From Ensifer adhaerens (GTDB lineage: Bacteria; Pseudomonadota; Alphaproteobacteria; Rhizobiales; Rhizobiaceae), in the NCBI RefSeq assembly GCF_013283195.1, contig NZ_JABEKT010000001.1, positions 1,708,509-1,772,508 of the forward strand: DNA of 64,000 bases, read 5' to 3'. The notes under the pieces are model-generated. The model was not told the origin of the DNA and did not search any database. It was given only the letters and a program-made list of their open reading frames with translations. Position 1 is the stretch's first letter. Every line of letters begins with the position of its first letter. The position numbers and the translations under genes are program-made. Of this stretch, positions 25,589 through 34,616 are shown in pieces.

Positions 25589-28423
25589 ATGATTGAACTG
25601 ATTGCCTTAGTCGCATTTGCTCTGGCGCTCTCCGCCTTCTTGAACGGTCGCAAGACAAGGGAACGGTTGGACAGCGAAGTCGCAGCGCTCAAGAAAGAGA
25701 TCGCACGGCTGGGCGCGACGCCGGGCCTTATGCCAGCGGCAGACGACATCGCTTCGGAGCAGGCGGCCGCGGGTGCCGAACGCTCCGCCGAGGCAGCGAT
25801 CGACGATGACGAAGGTGTCGAAACGCTCTCGGCGAGCGCCCGCGAAGGGGCGAGGATCTTCGGTAACGCCGAATCGGCTGCGGTCGAAACCGCGCCCGAC
25901 GAAGCCCTGTCGGCGAGCGTCGAGGCAACCACCGTCGACGGGACAACAACTCGGCAGGTCGAAAGCCTCGAAAGCCGTCTCGGCGCACGCTGGGCCGTCT
26001 GGGTCGGCGGCATAGCGCTGGCGCTTGGCGGCGTCTTCATGGTCAAATATTCGATCGATGCAGGTCTCTTAAGCCCGGCCGTCCGGCTGACGCTCGCAGC
26101 CCTTTTCGGCCTGCTTCTGGCCGGTGCCGGCGAGGTTATTCGCCGTCGCGCCGTACCCGTCATCGCCAACGAATTCCAGAATGCGATGATCCCGGGCATT
26201 CTGACGGCCGCCGGTGCCGTCACACTCTTCGGTGTCGCCTACGCGGCCTATGAGATCTATGGCTACATCGGCACGACGACTGCCTTCGTTCTGCTGGCGA
26301 TGATTTCGCTTGGCACCGTGGGCCTGTCGCTGCTGCACGGGCAGGCGTTGGCCGGCCTTGGCTTGCTGGCGTCACTGATCACACCGTTGCTGGTGTCGAG
26401 TGACGAGCCACGCCCGTGGGTGCTTTTCGGCTTCCTGTCGGTCGTCTGGCTGGCGACGCTGCTGGCGTCGCGGCTGCGGCGCTGGATGGTGGTGCCGACG
26501 CTTGCCAATGTCGGCATTGGGCTCTGGGGGCTCGCCTATGTCACCGCCGTCTCGCCCTTCGAGGCGATTCCGGTCGCCTTCGCGCTGCTGGTGATGCTCC
26601 TGGGTGTTGGCTTCGTCTGGCCGGGTGCCGCGGAAACAGACATGGACGCGCTCGCCGCGCCGTTGCCGGAGGTGACGAACCGCCCAGTTGCGGTTGCAGG
26701 CCCCTGGGAGAAGCTGTTCACGCCGGCCTATGCGGCGATCAGTGTGTCCGCCGCCATCGTCGCCACCGTGCTGGCGCTGATCTTCATCAGCCCGGCGGTC
26801 AGCGCTATCAGCTATCCCGTCAAGGAGTTCTTCGTCGTCATTGCAGCCCTGGCAGCGCTCGGGGCATCGCGGGCAAATGCCGTCTATCTGGCCCTGCTGT
26901 CTGCTCTCGGCGCCATCGCCGGCATCAGCACTCTGACGGCGCTGAGCGGCGTGCTTGCCTATCTCGATCCTTCGCTCGCAGGCATTGCGCCCGAGATCGT
27001 CCTGCCGAGCCGGACCGCGACGCTGACCGCGCTGCTGCTGGCAACGCTGTTCGTCTTGTGCGGCGCGTTCGTGCTTTCCCGCCGCCTGCGGGAACACCCG
27101 CAGTTTGCCATCCTCTGGGCCGGCATTGCCGCCGCCGTGCCCGTCGCGCTCACGATGATGTCGTTCCTGATGACGGGCAACTACGCCTTCGACCTGCCGC
27201 ACGGCCTTTACGCGCTCGTCGTCGGTGGCGGCTTGCTGGCCTTTGCCGACTGGCTCTATCGTCGCAACAGTGAGACGGAAGGTCTGGATATCGCTGCAAG
27301 CCTTCTCGTCGGCGGTTCCTTCGCGCTGTTAGTCATTGCGCTGCATGCCTGGACGGACGGCCTGGCCACGACCCTGGCGATCGCTTTGCTTGGGACCGCC
27401 TATGCCGGCGCGACCCGCGTCCGAACCTGGCCGATCTTGCCCTGGATGACAGGAGCAGCCGCAATCGTCGTCCTCGGCCGCATCGCCTGGGAGCCGACGA
27501 TCGTCGGAGCGGAAAACCTCGGCACCACGCCGGTGTTCAACGCACTGTTGCCGGGCTATGCCATTCCGGCACTGTTGCTCGTCGCCTCCGCCTATCTCGT
27601 TCGCTCCTGGCCGGATGTGCGTGTGCGCAACCTGCTGCAGGCGCTGGCGAGCCTCTTCGTGCTATTGACGCTGGCGATCCTCGTTCGCCATGCCATGAAC
27701 GGCGGCGTGCTCGACAGCGCCGTGCCGACGCTCGGCGAGCAGTCGATCTACACATTGCTGGCGATCGGTGCCTCCGGCGTGTTCATGACACTCGACATGA
27801 AATCGCCAAGTCCTGTCTTCCGCTATGGCGGCATGGGGCTCGGGGTGCTCTCGATGCTCTCGGTTCTCTCCGCCCATCTCTTCGGGCTCAACCCCTATTT
27901 CAGCGGCGAGCTGCTCGGACGCATCCCGTTCTTCGATCTGCTGCTGATCGGCTATCTCCTGCCCGGCATCGGCTATGCCGCTCTCGCCTGGTACGCCCGC
28001 GACAAGCGCCCGCTGCCTTATGTGATGGCGCTCGCCGTCAGCGGCGCGGTCCTTGCCTTCGCCTGGGCGACGCTCTCGGTGCGCCGTCTCTGGCAGGGCG
28101 AAAACGTTGTCGACTGGAAAGGCTTCCTGCAGGGTGAGACCTACACCTATTCGGTCGTCTGGCTGCTGCTCGGCGTCGCTCTGCTGGTGCTCGGTTCGCG
28201 CTTCAATGCCAAGAGCATTCGCATCGCCTCGGCCGTGCTCGTCTTCATCGCCGTGCTGAAGGTCTTCCTGATCGATATGTCCAATCTCGAAGGTTTCCTG
28301 CGCGCACTGTCCTTCATCGGGCTCGGTGGCGTCCTGATCGGCATCGGCCTGTTCTACCAGAAGATCCTGTCGGGCGTCGGCGTGACGCAGCAGCCTTCCG
28401 CCGCGCCGACACAGCCGCAATAG
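25589..28423 (+). CDS. DUF2339 domain polytopic membrane protein
   Basis: A 944-residue inner-membrane protein of unknown function. After an N-terminal membrane segment (MIELIALVAFALALSAFL) and a short coiled region (TRERLDSEVAALKKEIARLG) comes an acidic linker of about 100 residues. The conserved ESRLGARWAVWVGGIALALGGVF then opens a series of more than twenty hydrophobic helices running to the C-terminus. That layout is characteristic of DUF2339. AGGGGAA precedes the ATG. The HD-domain gene starts three bases after its stop and is probably co-transcribed. No enzymatic motif is visible, and a structural or transport role is a guess. Confidence 0.9.
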   Translation: MIELIALVAFALALSAFLNGRKTRERLDSEVAALKKEIARLGATPGLMPAADDIASEQAAAGAERSAEAAIDDDEGVETLSASAREGARIFGNAESAAVETAPDEALSASVEATTVDGTTTRQVESLESRLGARWAVWVGGIALALGGVFMVKYSIDAGLLSPAVRLTLAALFGLLLAGAGEVIRRRAVPVIANEFQNAMIPGILTAAGAVTLFGVAYAAYEIYGYIGTTTAFVLLAMISLGTVGLSLLHGQALAGLGLLASLITPLLVSSDEPRPWVLFGFLSVVWLATLLASRLRRWMVVPTLANVGIGLWGLAYVTAVSPFEAIPVAFALLVMLLGVGFVWPGAAETDMDALAAPLPEVTNRPVAVAGPWEKLFTPAYAAISVSAAIVATVLALIFISPAVSAISYPVKEFFVVIAALAALGASRANAVYLALLSALGAIAGISTLTALSGVLAYLDPSLAGIAPEIVLPSRTATLTALLLATLFVLCGAFVLSRRLREHPQFAILWAGIAAAVPVALTMMSFLMTGNYAFDLPHGLYALVVGGGLLAFADWLYRRNSETEGLDIAASLLVGGSFALLVIALHAWTDGLATTLAIALLGTAYAGATRVRTWPILPWMTGAAAIVVLGRIAWEPTIVGAENLGTTPVFNALLPGYAIPALLLVASAYLVRSWPDVRVRNLLQALASLFVLLTLAILVRHAMNGGVLDSAVPTLGEQSIYTLLAIGASGVFMTLDMKSPSPVFRYGGMGLGVLSMLSVLSAHLFGLNPYFSGELLGRIPFFDLLLIGYLLPGIGYAALAWYARDKRPLPYVMALAVSGAVLAFAWATLSVRRLWQGENVVDWKGFLQGETYTYSVVWLLLGVALLVLGSRFNAKSIRIASAVLVFIAVLKVFLIDMSNLEGFLRALSFIGLGGVLIGIGLFYQKILSGVGVTQQPSAAPTQPQ

Positions 28424-28426
28424 GAA

Positions 28427-29089
28427 ATGGACGTGACCCGAAGTTCAGCCCTGGCTGCCGCGTTCGCGCCGCATGCCGACCTCGCCGCCGTTTTGCTGCC
28501 GCAGGCCTTTGCTGCAGACGACGGTTCGCACGATGCATCCCACCTGATCCGCGTCTGGAAGAATGCCGCGCGGATCCATGCGGAGGAGGGCGGCGCTGAA
28601 CGCGTGCTTGCCGCAGCCGTTTTGCTGCACGACTGCGTTTCGGTGGAGAAGAATTCACCGCATCGCATGCAGGCCTCGAGGCTGGCGGCGGAAAAGGCAA
28701 CTGACATCCTGCGCAATCTCGATTGGTCGGCGGAAGACATCGTGTCGGTCGCCCATGCGATCCTCACCCACAGCTTTTCCGCCAACATCGCGCCCGAGAC
28801 GATCGAGGCGAAGATCCTGCAGGACGCCGACCGGCTTGATGCGATCGGCATGGTCGGTGCCGCCCGCTGCTTCTACATCGCCGGACGCATGGGCAGCGGC
28901 CTCTACGACCCGCTCGACCCCTTGGCCGAGGATCGCGAGCTCGACGACAAGGCCTTTGCCATCGACCATTTCGAGACCAAGCTGTTCAAGCTCGCCGACG
29001 GTTTCCAGACGGCTGCCGGCCGCAGGCTGGCGCTTGAGCGCCAGCAGCGGCTGCGCGATGTGCTTGCCATGATGCTGGATGAAATCTAA
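28427..29089 (+). CDS. HD-domain phosphohydrolase
   Basis: A 220-residue protein with the metal-dependent HD phosphohydrolase arrangement: His in HDASHLIRVWKNA, the HD pair in AVLLHDCV, another His in HAILTHSF and the closing Asp in ILQDADRLDAIG. Similar proteins (YedJ type) are described as predicted hydrolases of nucleotides or phosphorylated small molecules. The ATG at 28427 comes only three bases after the DUF2339 stop; the in-frame GTG at 28433 has better spacing from AGGA and could be the real start. The C-terminal helices are rich in arginine and glutamate. Confidence 0.88.
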   Translation: MDVTRSSALAAAFAPHADLAAVLLPQAFAADDGSHDASHLIRVWKNAARIHAEEGGAERVLAAAVLLHDCVSVEKNSPHRMQASRLAAEKATDILRNLDWSAEDIVSVAHAILTHSFSANIAPETIEAKILQDADRLDAIGMVGAARCFYIAGRMGSGLYDPLDPLAEDRELDDKAFAIDHFETKLFKLADGFQTAAGRRLALERQQRLRDVLAMMLDEI

Positions 29090-29168
29090 GTCTTTCAACC
29101 CATTGCTGCCGTCCGGTGAATCAGATCGCGAACGGCCTGAATCAATTTCTGAACGGGGAGCGTTTTCG

Positions 29169-30020
29169 ATGAAGGTGACCGGACTGAACATTCATCCGCT
29201 GAAGAGCGGCCGGGCGATCCCGCTTGAGACGGTCACCGTCAACCTCGACGGTTTCGAGGGTGACCGTCGTTTCATGCTCGTGGAGCCGGACGGGCGCTTC
29301 ATCACCCAGCGCGAACTGCAGACGCTCGCCCAGGTCGAGGCACACCACATCGATGGCGGCGTGCATTTGAAGATGGGTGATAGGGCGCTCTCTGTCCGGT
29401 TCGATCCGGACCAGCGGCTCGGCGTTCGCGTGTGGGCCAGCGACGTCGACGCGGCGGTGGCCGACGATGCCGCAAACGAGACCCTGTCGACCTGGTTCGG
29501 CCGGCCCGTCAAGCTTGCCCAGATGGATGCCTCGGCGGAACGCTTCGTCGGTGAGGAGTGGGCCGGCACCGCAGCCCCCGTCGGGTTTGCCGACGGCTTT
29601 CCTATCCTGATCACCACGACCGGCTCGCTCGCGGATCTCAACAGGACTCTCGCGCAAAAGGGGCAGGAGCCCGTCGGCATGGACCGTTTCCGCACCAACA
29701 TCCTGCTCGATTGCGACGAGGCCTGGGACGAGGATTTCTGGGAGAGCCTGGAGATCGGCGGCATCCGCTTCGATTTCGTCAAGCCCTGCGCCCGCTGCAT
29801 CATGACCACCCAGGATCAGATCACCGGCGAGCGCATCGGCGGTAATCCGATCCAAGGGCTGGCTGAAAAGCGCATGTCTGCCGACCGCCGCGTCGCCGGC
29901 GTGCTGTTCGGCTGGAACGTCGTGCCGCGCGGCGAGGGCGTCTTGAAGCTCGGCGACGAGGCCCGCATAGTCGGCCGGCGCGCCGAACGCTGGCCGATGA
30001 AGGTACGCGCCTCCGCTTGA
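29169..30020 (+). CDS. MOSC domain-containing protein (YcbX-like)
   Basis: A 283-residue protein with an N-terminal MOSC_N beta-barrel (KVTGLNIHPLKSGRAIPLETVTVN, DRRFMLVEPDGRFITQRE) and a C-terminal MOSC domain. RFRTNILLDCDEAWDED and FVKPCARCIMTTQDQITGER carry the conserved cysteine that holds the molybdenum cofactor in the mARC/YcbX group. Such proteins reduce N-hydroxylated compounds with an electron partner, but no ferredoxin or reductase domain is fused or adjacent here. GGGGAG lies eight bases before the ATG at 29169. The gene follows the HD gene on the same strand and converges with the dioxygenase gene. Confidence 0.9.
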   Translation: MKVTGLNIHPLKSGRAIPLETVTVNLDGFEGDRRFMLVEPDGRFITQRELQTLAQVEAHHIDGGVHLKMGDRALSVRFDPDQRLGVRVWASDVDAAVADDAANETLSTWFGRPVKLAQMDASAERFVGEEWAGTAAPVGFADGFPILITTTGSLADLNRTLAQKGQEPVGMDRFRTNILLDCDEAWDEDFWESLEIGGIRFDFVKPCARCIMTTQDQITGERIGGNPIQGLAEKRMSADRRVAGVLFGWNVVPRGEGVLKLGDEARIVGRRAERWPMKVRASA

Positions 30021-30048
30021 GATGCGGAAGCGCCCCGTTGCGTCTGCC

Positions 30049-30978
30049 TCAGAACCAGGGCGTGACACCGAGCAGTTTTGCTCCGAGGTCCGAGAGGTTG
30101 GCGGGCGTCGCATTGTGTTTTTCCCATTCGCGCGGGTCGCCCGGAAAGGCGTCGCGCTTCGGATGGTCGAGCTCGCGCCAGAGCCGCATGCGTTCTTCGC
30201 GTTCGGCCCTGTTGTCCCACTCGGCCGGGTGCATGGAAATGTACTGCGCCATGCGCACTCTTCCATCGGAATGGTTGGGCCGCACGCCATGGGCAAGCAG
30301 ACTGTTGAAGATCATCAGGTCGCCGGCCTCCATCTCGATGTTGACGGTCGACAGGCCTGACATGTCGGGGTGCATCGGGTCCCTGTCGGCGGGTTGTGTC
30401 TTTTCCCAGGCCTCGAAATTCTCGAACAGCGCGGGCACGCACTGAAAACCACCGACGTCGCCATCCTGCTTTTTCAGGCTGAGCACGCCCTGGACACCGA
30501 TCGGCAAGGGCCGGATCGAGGTGTCGACGTCCCAGTGGATGAATCCGTTGGGATTGCCTTTGACCTTCTTCGGCGGGTTGAGATTGGCCCGGTCGATCGT
30601 CACCCAAAGGTCTTCGCGATCCCAGATGTCGACGAAGGCGCCGTAGACGCGCGGCTCCTGGCGATTGTCCCAGAGATACTGGTGATTGTAGATCTCCAGC
30701 ATGCCGGTGCCGTTTAGTTCCTTCATCTTATGCTCGCGGCGCTGCGGCGCGTACCAGGTTGAAGGGTCGGTGGGATCCTTGTCGTCGAAGCGCCAGAGCA
30801 GGTCGACGAGCCGCTCGACATTGGCGGCCGGGACGGCCTGCCGGACGATGACGTATCCCCTGGTGATCCAGTGCTGCCAGTCTTCCTCCGAAAGCACGCG
30901 CAAGGGCAGGCGCTTCTTGATCTCCTTCAGCTGAGTGTCGGCGACGGTGGTGGGATGGCTATCTCTGAGCATGCGCAT
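30049..30978 (-). CDS. Phytanoyl-CoA dioxygenase family protein
   Basis: A 309-residue Fe(II)/2-oxoglutarate oxygenase of the PhyH family. The iron ligands are His and Asp in NGFIHWDVDTS and the distal His in LAHGVRPNHSDGRVRM, where the following Arg would bind 2-oxoglutarate. The first part, EEDWQHWITRGYVIVRQAVP, is typical of the fold. The natural substrate cannot be inferred; the family spans amino acid, ectoine and small-acid hydroxylases. GAGAGGAG precedes the ATG. It is divergent from an AraC regulator, which is a candidate activator. Confidence 0.9.
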   Translation of the reverse strand: MRMLRDSHPTTVADTQLKEIKKRLPLRVLSEEDWQHWITRGYVIVRQAVPAANVERLVDLLWRFDDKDPTDPSTWYAPQRREHKMKELNGTGMLEIYNHQYLWDNRQEPRVYGAFVDIWDREDLWVTIDRANLNPPKKVKGNPNGFIHWDVDTSIRPLPIGVQGVLSLKKQDGDVGGFQCVPALFENFEAWEKTQPADRDPMHPDMSGLSTVNIEMEAGDLMIFNSLLAHGVRPNHSDGRVRMAQYISMHPAEWDNRAEREERMRLWRELDHPKRDAFPGDPREWEKHNATPANLSDLGAKLLGVTPWF

Positions 30979-31101
30979 GGGCTCCTCTCATCTGCGTCTG
31001 TCTGTCGATGCAGAAAGATTAGGCGTTCCGTACCGGGGTATGTTGCCCTTCAAAGGCAAAGTTTGATACTAATCTGGCGTCATCGAGAGGTTTGGCGCAA
31101 T

Positions 31102-31968
31102 ATGAAGGCCGTTCTACAGAAGATTGCCCGACCGACGGACGCATCATCAATCCTGCTCGACCGTCGGCTCGACGATTGCATTCCGTTTCAATGGCATCAC
31201 CATCCGGAGTTCGAGCTGACCCTGACGCTGAATTCGCGCGGCCAGCGTTTCGTCGGCGATCACATCGGGACCTATGATGACGGTGATCTCGTGCTGGTCG
31301 GGTCGAACCTGCCGCACACCTGGCTTTCTTCATCCAAGGTCGATGAAGCGGCGCCGCATGTGGCGCTGGTGCTCTGGTTTCATCCCGAGTGGGTGGAGCG
31401 GATGCAGGACGGTTTCGTCGAGCTCGGCCCGGTGAGGGCGATGTTCGATCGCTCGGCGCCCGGGCTGCAGTTCTCGCAAGATGCCGCGCGTCGCGTCCGG
31501 CCTTTGTTCGAGCGGCTGCGCACGCTGGCGCCGGAAGAGCGGTTGCCCGACGTCCTTGCCTTGCTGACCATCCTTGCGCGCGACGAACACGCAGCCCCCT
31601 TGTCGAACCGGGTCGTCGCACCTTCGGGGCGAGCCGTTGATCGTGGTCGGCTCGATCGCGTGCTCGACCATATCCATCTGAACTATGCCGAAAACCCTTC
31701 GATGGACGAGCTTGCGGACATTGCGGCCCTCAGCCTCTCGGGCCTGCATCGCCTGTTCCTGCGCCATCTCGACATGCCGATCTCGGAGTATCTGATGCGG
31801 CTCAGGATCGGCGAGGCCTGTGCATTGCTGTCTGGAACCGGAAAGTCCGTTGCCCATGTAGCGGAGATGGTCGGCTATCGCTCGATCGCCAATTTCAACC
31901 GCCAGTTCAAGGCGCAGAAGGCTATGACCCCACGGCAGTTTCGCGAGAAGTTCCAGGCAAACAGATGA
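31102..31968 (+). CDS. AraC-family transcriptional regulator
   Basis: A 288-residue regulator. The N-terminal half is a cupin-like sensor domain (FQWHHHPEFELTLTLNSRG, GTYDDGDLVLVGSNLPHTW). The C-terminal half has the two helix-turn-helix motifs of the AraC family: ADIAALSLSGLHRLFLRHLDMPISEYLMRLRI, then VAHVAEMVGYRSIANFNRQFKAQKAMTPRQFRE. It is encoded divergently from the PhyH-type oxygenase and in line with the MFS transporter 105 bases downstream, so it may control both. The effector is unknown. GAGAGG at 31085-31090 lies 11 bases before the ATG at 31102. Confidence 0.92.
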   Translation: MKAVLQKIARPTDASSILLDRRLDDCIPFQWHHHPEFELTLTLNSRGQRFVGDHIGTYDDGDLVLVGSNLPHTWLSSSKVDEAAPHVALVLWFHPEWVERMQDGFVELGPVRAMFDRSAPGLQFSQDAARRVRPLFERLRTLAPEERLPDVLALLTILARDEHAAPLSNRVVAPSGRAVDRGRLDRVLDHIHLNYAENPSMDELADIAALSLSGLHRLFLRHLDMPISEYLMRLRIGEACALLSGTGKSVAHVAEMVGYRSIANFNRQFKAQKAMTPRQFREKFQANR

Positions 31969-32073
31969 AGTTTTCCGGGGCCATCAATTCCGGTGATCGC
32001 GCCGTCAATTTAATTGGCTTTTATCTATTTTAGCGCCCGCGTAGGATCTTGGCTCGTCATCAGGAGAAGACCT

Positions 32074-33312
32074 ATGTCCGCTATTTCGGGAGCATCCGTG
32101 CCGTCGAGCGTCCGCCAGGAAATGCCCTGGCTGATCATCGCCGCCGGCTCGATCGTCGCGATGCTCACCTTCGGTCCGCGCTCGGCAATGGGTTTCTTTC
32201 AACTGCCGATGCTGGCCGATACAGGGTGGGACCGTACGACCTTCGGTCTCGCCATGGCATTGCAGAACCTGTGCTGGGGCGTGAGCCAGCCGTTCTTCGG
32301 CGCAATCGCAGACAAGTTCGGCACCTGGCGTGTGTTGACCATGTCCGGGCTTCTCTATGCTTCGGGTCTCATCATCATGGCCCACGCCGATGCGCCGATC
32401 TGGTTGCACATCGGTGGCGGCGTGCTGATCGGCATGGCCGTCGGCTCCGGCTCGTTCGGCATTCTGCTTTCCGCCTTCGCCCGCAACGTCACGCCGCATC
32501 AGCGCTCCATGGCGTTCGGCATCTGCACGGCGGCGGGCTCGGCCGGCATGTTCCTGTTCGCGCCTCTCAGTCAGGGGCTGATTTCCGCCTACGGCTGGTC
32601 CGACAGCCTTGTCTATCTCGGCGTACTGATGCTGCTCGTGCCGCTCTTTGCCATTCCGTTGCGTGGAAACTCGTCCTCCGGCATCCAATCCGAAACACAG
32701 TACAAGCAGTCGATCGGCGAGGCGTTGAAGGAGGCGCTGGGGCATAAGAGCTACGTCCTGCTGGTCTCGGGCTTCTTCGTCTGCGGCTATCAGGTGGCGT
32801 TCATCACCGCGCATTTTCCCGCCTATATCGGCGACATCGGTATCGATGCCCGTTATGCGGTGATTGCGCTGGCGCTGATCGGGTTCTTCAACATCATCGG
32901 CTCGCTGTCTGCCGGCTTCATCGGTCAGCGCTACTCCAAGCCCTATTTCCTCGCGTGGATCTACATCGCCCGCTCGGTCGCCGTCACAGCATTTCTGCTG
33001 CTGCCGCAATCGCCGACCTCGGTCATCGTCTTTGCGATCGTCATGGGCCTGCTCTGGCTTTCGACCGTGCCGCCGACGAACGCGCTTGTCGCCATCATGT
33101 TCGGTACGCGCCATCTCGGGCTGCTTGGCGGCATCGTATTTCTCTCGCACCAGGTCGGCTCGTTCTTGGGCGTGTGGATGGGCGGATACCTCTATGACCA
33201 CTTCGGTTCCTATGATCCGGTGTGGTGGCTGGGTGTGGCGCTCGGCCTGTTTGCCGCCGTCGTTCATTGGCCGATCGAGGAAAAGGCCGTTGCCCGGCCG
33301 GCCGTGGCCTGA
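32074..33312 (+). CDS. MFS transporter
   Basis: A 412-residue major facilitator with about twelve membrane helices. Helix 1 is LIIAAGSIVAMLTFGPRSAMGFF, and the loop after helix 2 contains GAIADKFGTWRVL, the characteristic A-motif. A central polar loop (GNSSSGIQSETQYKQSIGEALKEALG) divides the two halves. The overall style resembles the monocarboxylate/oxalate-formate group, but specificity cannot be read from sequence. CAGGAGAAGACC stands before the ATG at 32074. The gene follows the AraC regulator and ends in a perfect hairpin; the flanking PhyH gene suggests uptake of an organic acid or related substrate. Confidence 0.9.
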   Translation: MSAISGASVPSSVRQEMPWLIIAAGSIVAMLTFGPRSAMGFFQLPMLADTGWDRTTFGLAMALQNLCWGVSQPFFGAIADKFGTWRVLTMSGLLYASGLIIMAHADAPIWLHIGGGVLIGMAVGSGSFGILLSAFARNVTPHQRSMAFGICTAAGSAGMFLFAPLSQGLISAYGWSDSLVYLGVLMLLVPLFAIPLRGNSSSGIQSETQYKQSIGEALKEALGHKSYVLLVSGFFVCGYQVAFITAHFPAYIGDIGIDARYAVIALALIGFFNIIGSLSAGFIGQRYSKPYFLAWIYIARSVAVTAFLLLPQSPTSVIVFAIVMGLLWLSTVPPTNALVAIMFGTRHLGLLGGIVFLSHQVGSFLGVWMGGYLYDHFGSYDPVWWLGVALGLFAAVVHWPIEEKAVARPAVA

Positions 33313-33322
33313 AGAAAACCGT

Positions 33323-33355
33323 GAACGCAACGTCGCGAAATGCGACGTTGCGTTC
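33323..33355 (+). terminator. Hairpin after the MFS gene
   Basis: GAACGCAACGTCGC (33323-33336) and GCGACGTTGCGTTC (33342-33355) form a perfect 14-bp stem with loop GAAAT, eleven bases after the stop codon. The T-run that should follow is short (TTG), so this is called a terminator with some caution. Confidence 0.7.
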
Positions 33356-33417
33356 TTGAAATCTGTCACAAAACTTTCTAAATCAACCCATGCGGCTTTG
33401 CCGCTTTTGTTTTGGTT

Positions 33418-33444
33418 CAATTATGCTCAGTTTGAGCATAATTG
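33418..33444 (+). promoter_or_regulatory. Perfect inverted repeat upstream of nadA, candidate NadQ operator
   Basis: CAATTATGCTCA (33418-33429), GTT, then TGAGCATAATTG (33433-33444) is a perfect 12-bp inverted repeat with a three-base centre, 38 bases before the nadA start. CATAAT within the right arm could be the -10 box, with TTGGTT at 33412-33417 as a poor -35 box. A repressor bound here would cover the promoter. The likely protein is the NadQ-type regulator encoded at 37737-38732; I recall similar half-sites for alphaproteobacterial nad operons but cannot check. Confidence 0.7.
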
Positions 33445-33481
33445 AAGAGCCGCCCGAGAGAGGGGCGGAGAGGAGACTTCG

Positions 33482-34561
33482 ATGACGCAGCTCGATTCCC
33501 GTACGCAAGGCGTGGCGAACCCGGTTTTTGTAAGCGCCGCCCAGCGCTTCGGCATCATCGAACGACCTGAGCTTGCTTTCACGCCGGCGGTCGCACGCGA
33601 GACGGAGCACCTCTACGACAAGGTGAAAGACTTCATTCCGGCCATCGAGTGGCCCGTTTATGCGCCCTACGTTCACGCCATCAACCGGCTGAAGAAGGAG
33701 CGCAACGCCGTCATCCTCGCCCACAATTACCAGACGCCGGATATCTTCCATTGCGTCGCCGATATCGTCGGCGATTCGCTGCAGCTTGCCCGCGACGCCG
33801 CCAAGGTCGATGCCGAGATCATCATCCAGTGCGGCGTGCACTTCATGGCCGAGACCTCGAAGCTGTTGAGCCCGGAAAAGACGGTGCTGATCCCGGACGG
33901 CAAGGCCGGCTGCTCGCTGTCGGAATCGATCACCGGTGCCGACGTGCGCTTGTTGAAGCAGCGCTACCCCGGCGTTCCCGTCGTCACCTATGTCAATACC
34001 TCTGCCGACGTGAAGGCCGAGACCGATATCTGCTGCACCTCATCGAACGTGCTTGCGGTCGTCGAGAGCTTCGCCTCGGACACGGTGCTGTGCATCCCGG
34101 ACGAATATCTGGCGATGAACGTCGCCCGCCAGACCAACAAGAAGATCCTCACCTGGAAGGGCCACTGTGAGGTGCACGAGCGCTTCACCGCCGCCGAATT
34201 GCTGGCCTACAAGGAGGCCAATCCGGGCATCGAGATCATCGGCCATCCCGAGTGCCACCCGGATGTGATTGCCGTGTGCGATTTCGCCGGCTCGACATCT
34301 GGCATGATCAACTACGTCAAGGACAACCGCCCGTCGAAGGTCCTGCTCGTCACCGAATGCTCGATGGCGTCGAACATCCAGGCAGAGATCGAGGGGGTCG
34401 AGTTCATCAAGCCGTGCAACCTCTGTCCGCACATGAAGCGCATCACGCTGCCGAAGATCCTCGACAGCCTGCTGACCATGACGGAAGAGGTTCTGGTCGA
34501 TCCCTCGATCGCCGACCGGGCGCGCCTTGCGGTCGAGCGCATGGTCAACCTCAAGCAATAA
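33482..34561 (+). CDS. nadA: Quinolinate synthase NadA
   Basis: A 359-residue iron-sulfur enzyme that condenses iminoaspartate with dihydroxyacetone phosphate to quinolinate in de novo NAD synthesis. The three conserved cluster cysteines lie in [12 protein letters not shown], in the [10 protein letters not shown] region, and near the C-terminus in [33 protein letters not shown] and the substrate loop [13 protein letters not shown] are typical. GAGGAG precedes the ATG at 33482. It heads nadA-nadB-nadC and is preceded by a perfect palindromic operator. The N-terminal 35 residues are an extension relative to short homologues. Confidence 0.97.
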   Translation: MTQLDSRTQGVANPVFVSAAQRFGIIERPELAFTPAVARETEHLYDKVKDFIPAIEWPVYAPYVHAINRLKKERNAVILAHNYQTPDIFHCVADIVGDSLQLARDAAKVDAEIIIQCGVHFMAETSKLLSPEKTVLIPDGKAGCSLSESITGADVRLLKQRYPGVPVVTYVNTSADVKAETDICCTSSNVLAVVESFASDTVLCIPDEYLAMNVARQTNKKILTWKGHCEVHERFTAAELLAYKEANPGIEIIGHPECHPDVIAVCDFAGSTSGMINYVKDNRPSKVLLVTECSMASNIQAEIEGVEFIKPCNLCPHMKRITLPKILDSLLTMTEEVLVDPSIADRARLAVERMVNLKQ

Positions 34562-34616
34562 CACCTGGCGGGCGAAAGGCCCGGCATACAAGCATGCGCT
34601 GGAGGAGAGCCGCACC

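Noticed and set aside
33392-33413. Second short terminator before the nadA operator
   Set aside because: GCGGC-TTT-GCCGC followed by TTTTGTTTT looks like a terminator but the stem has only five pairs; it may be chance next to the stronger hairpin at 33323-33355.
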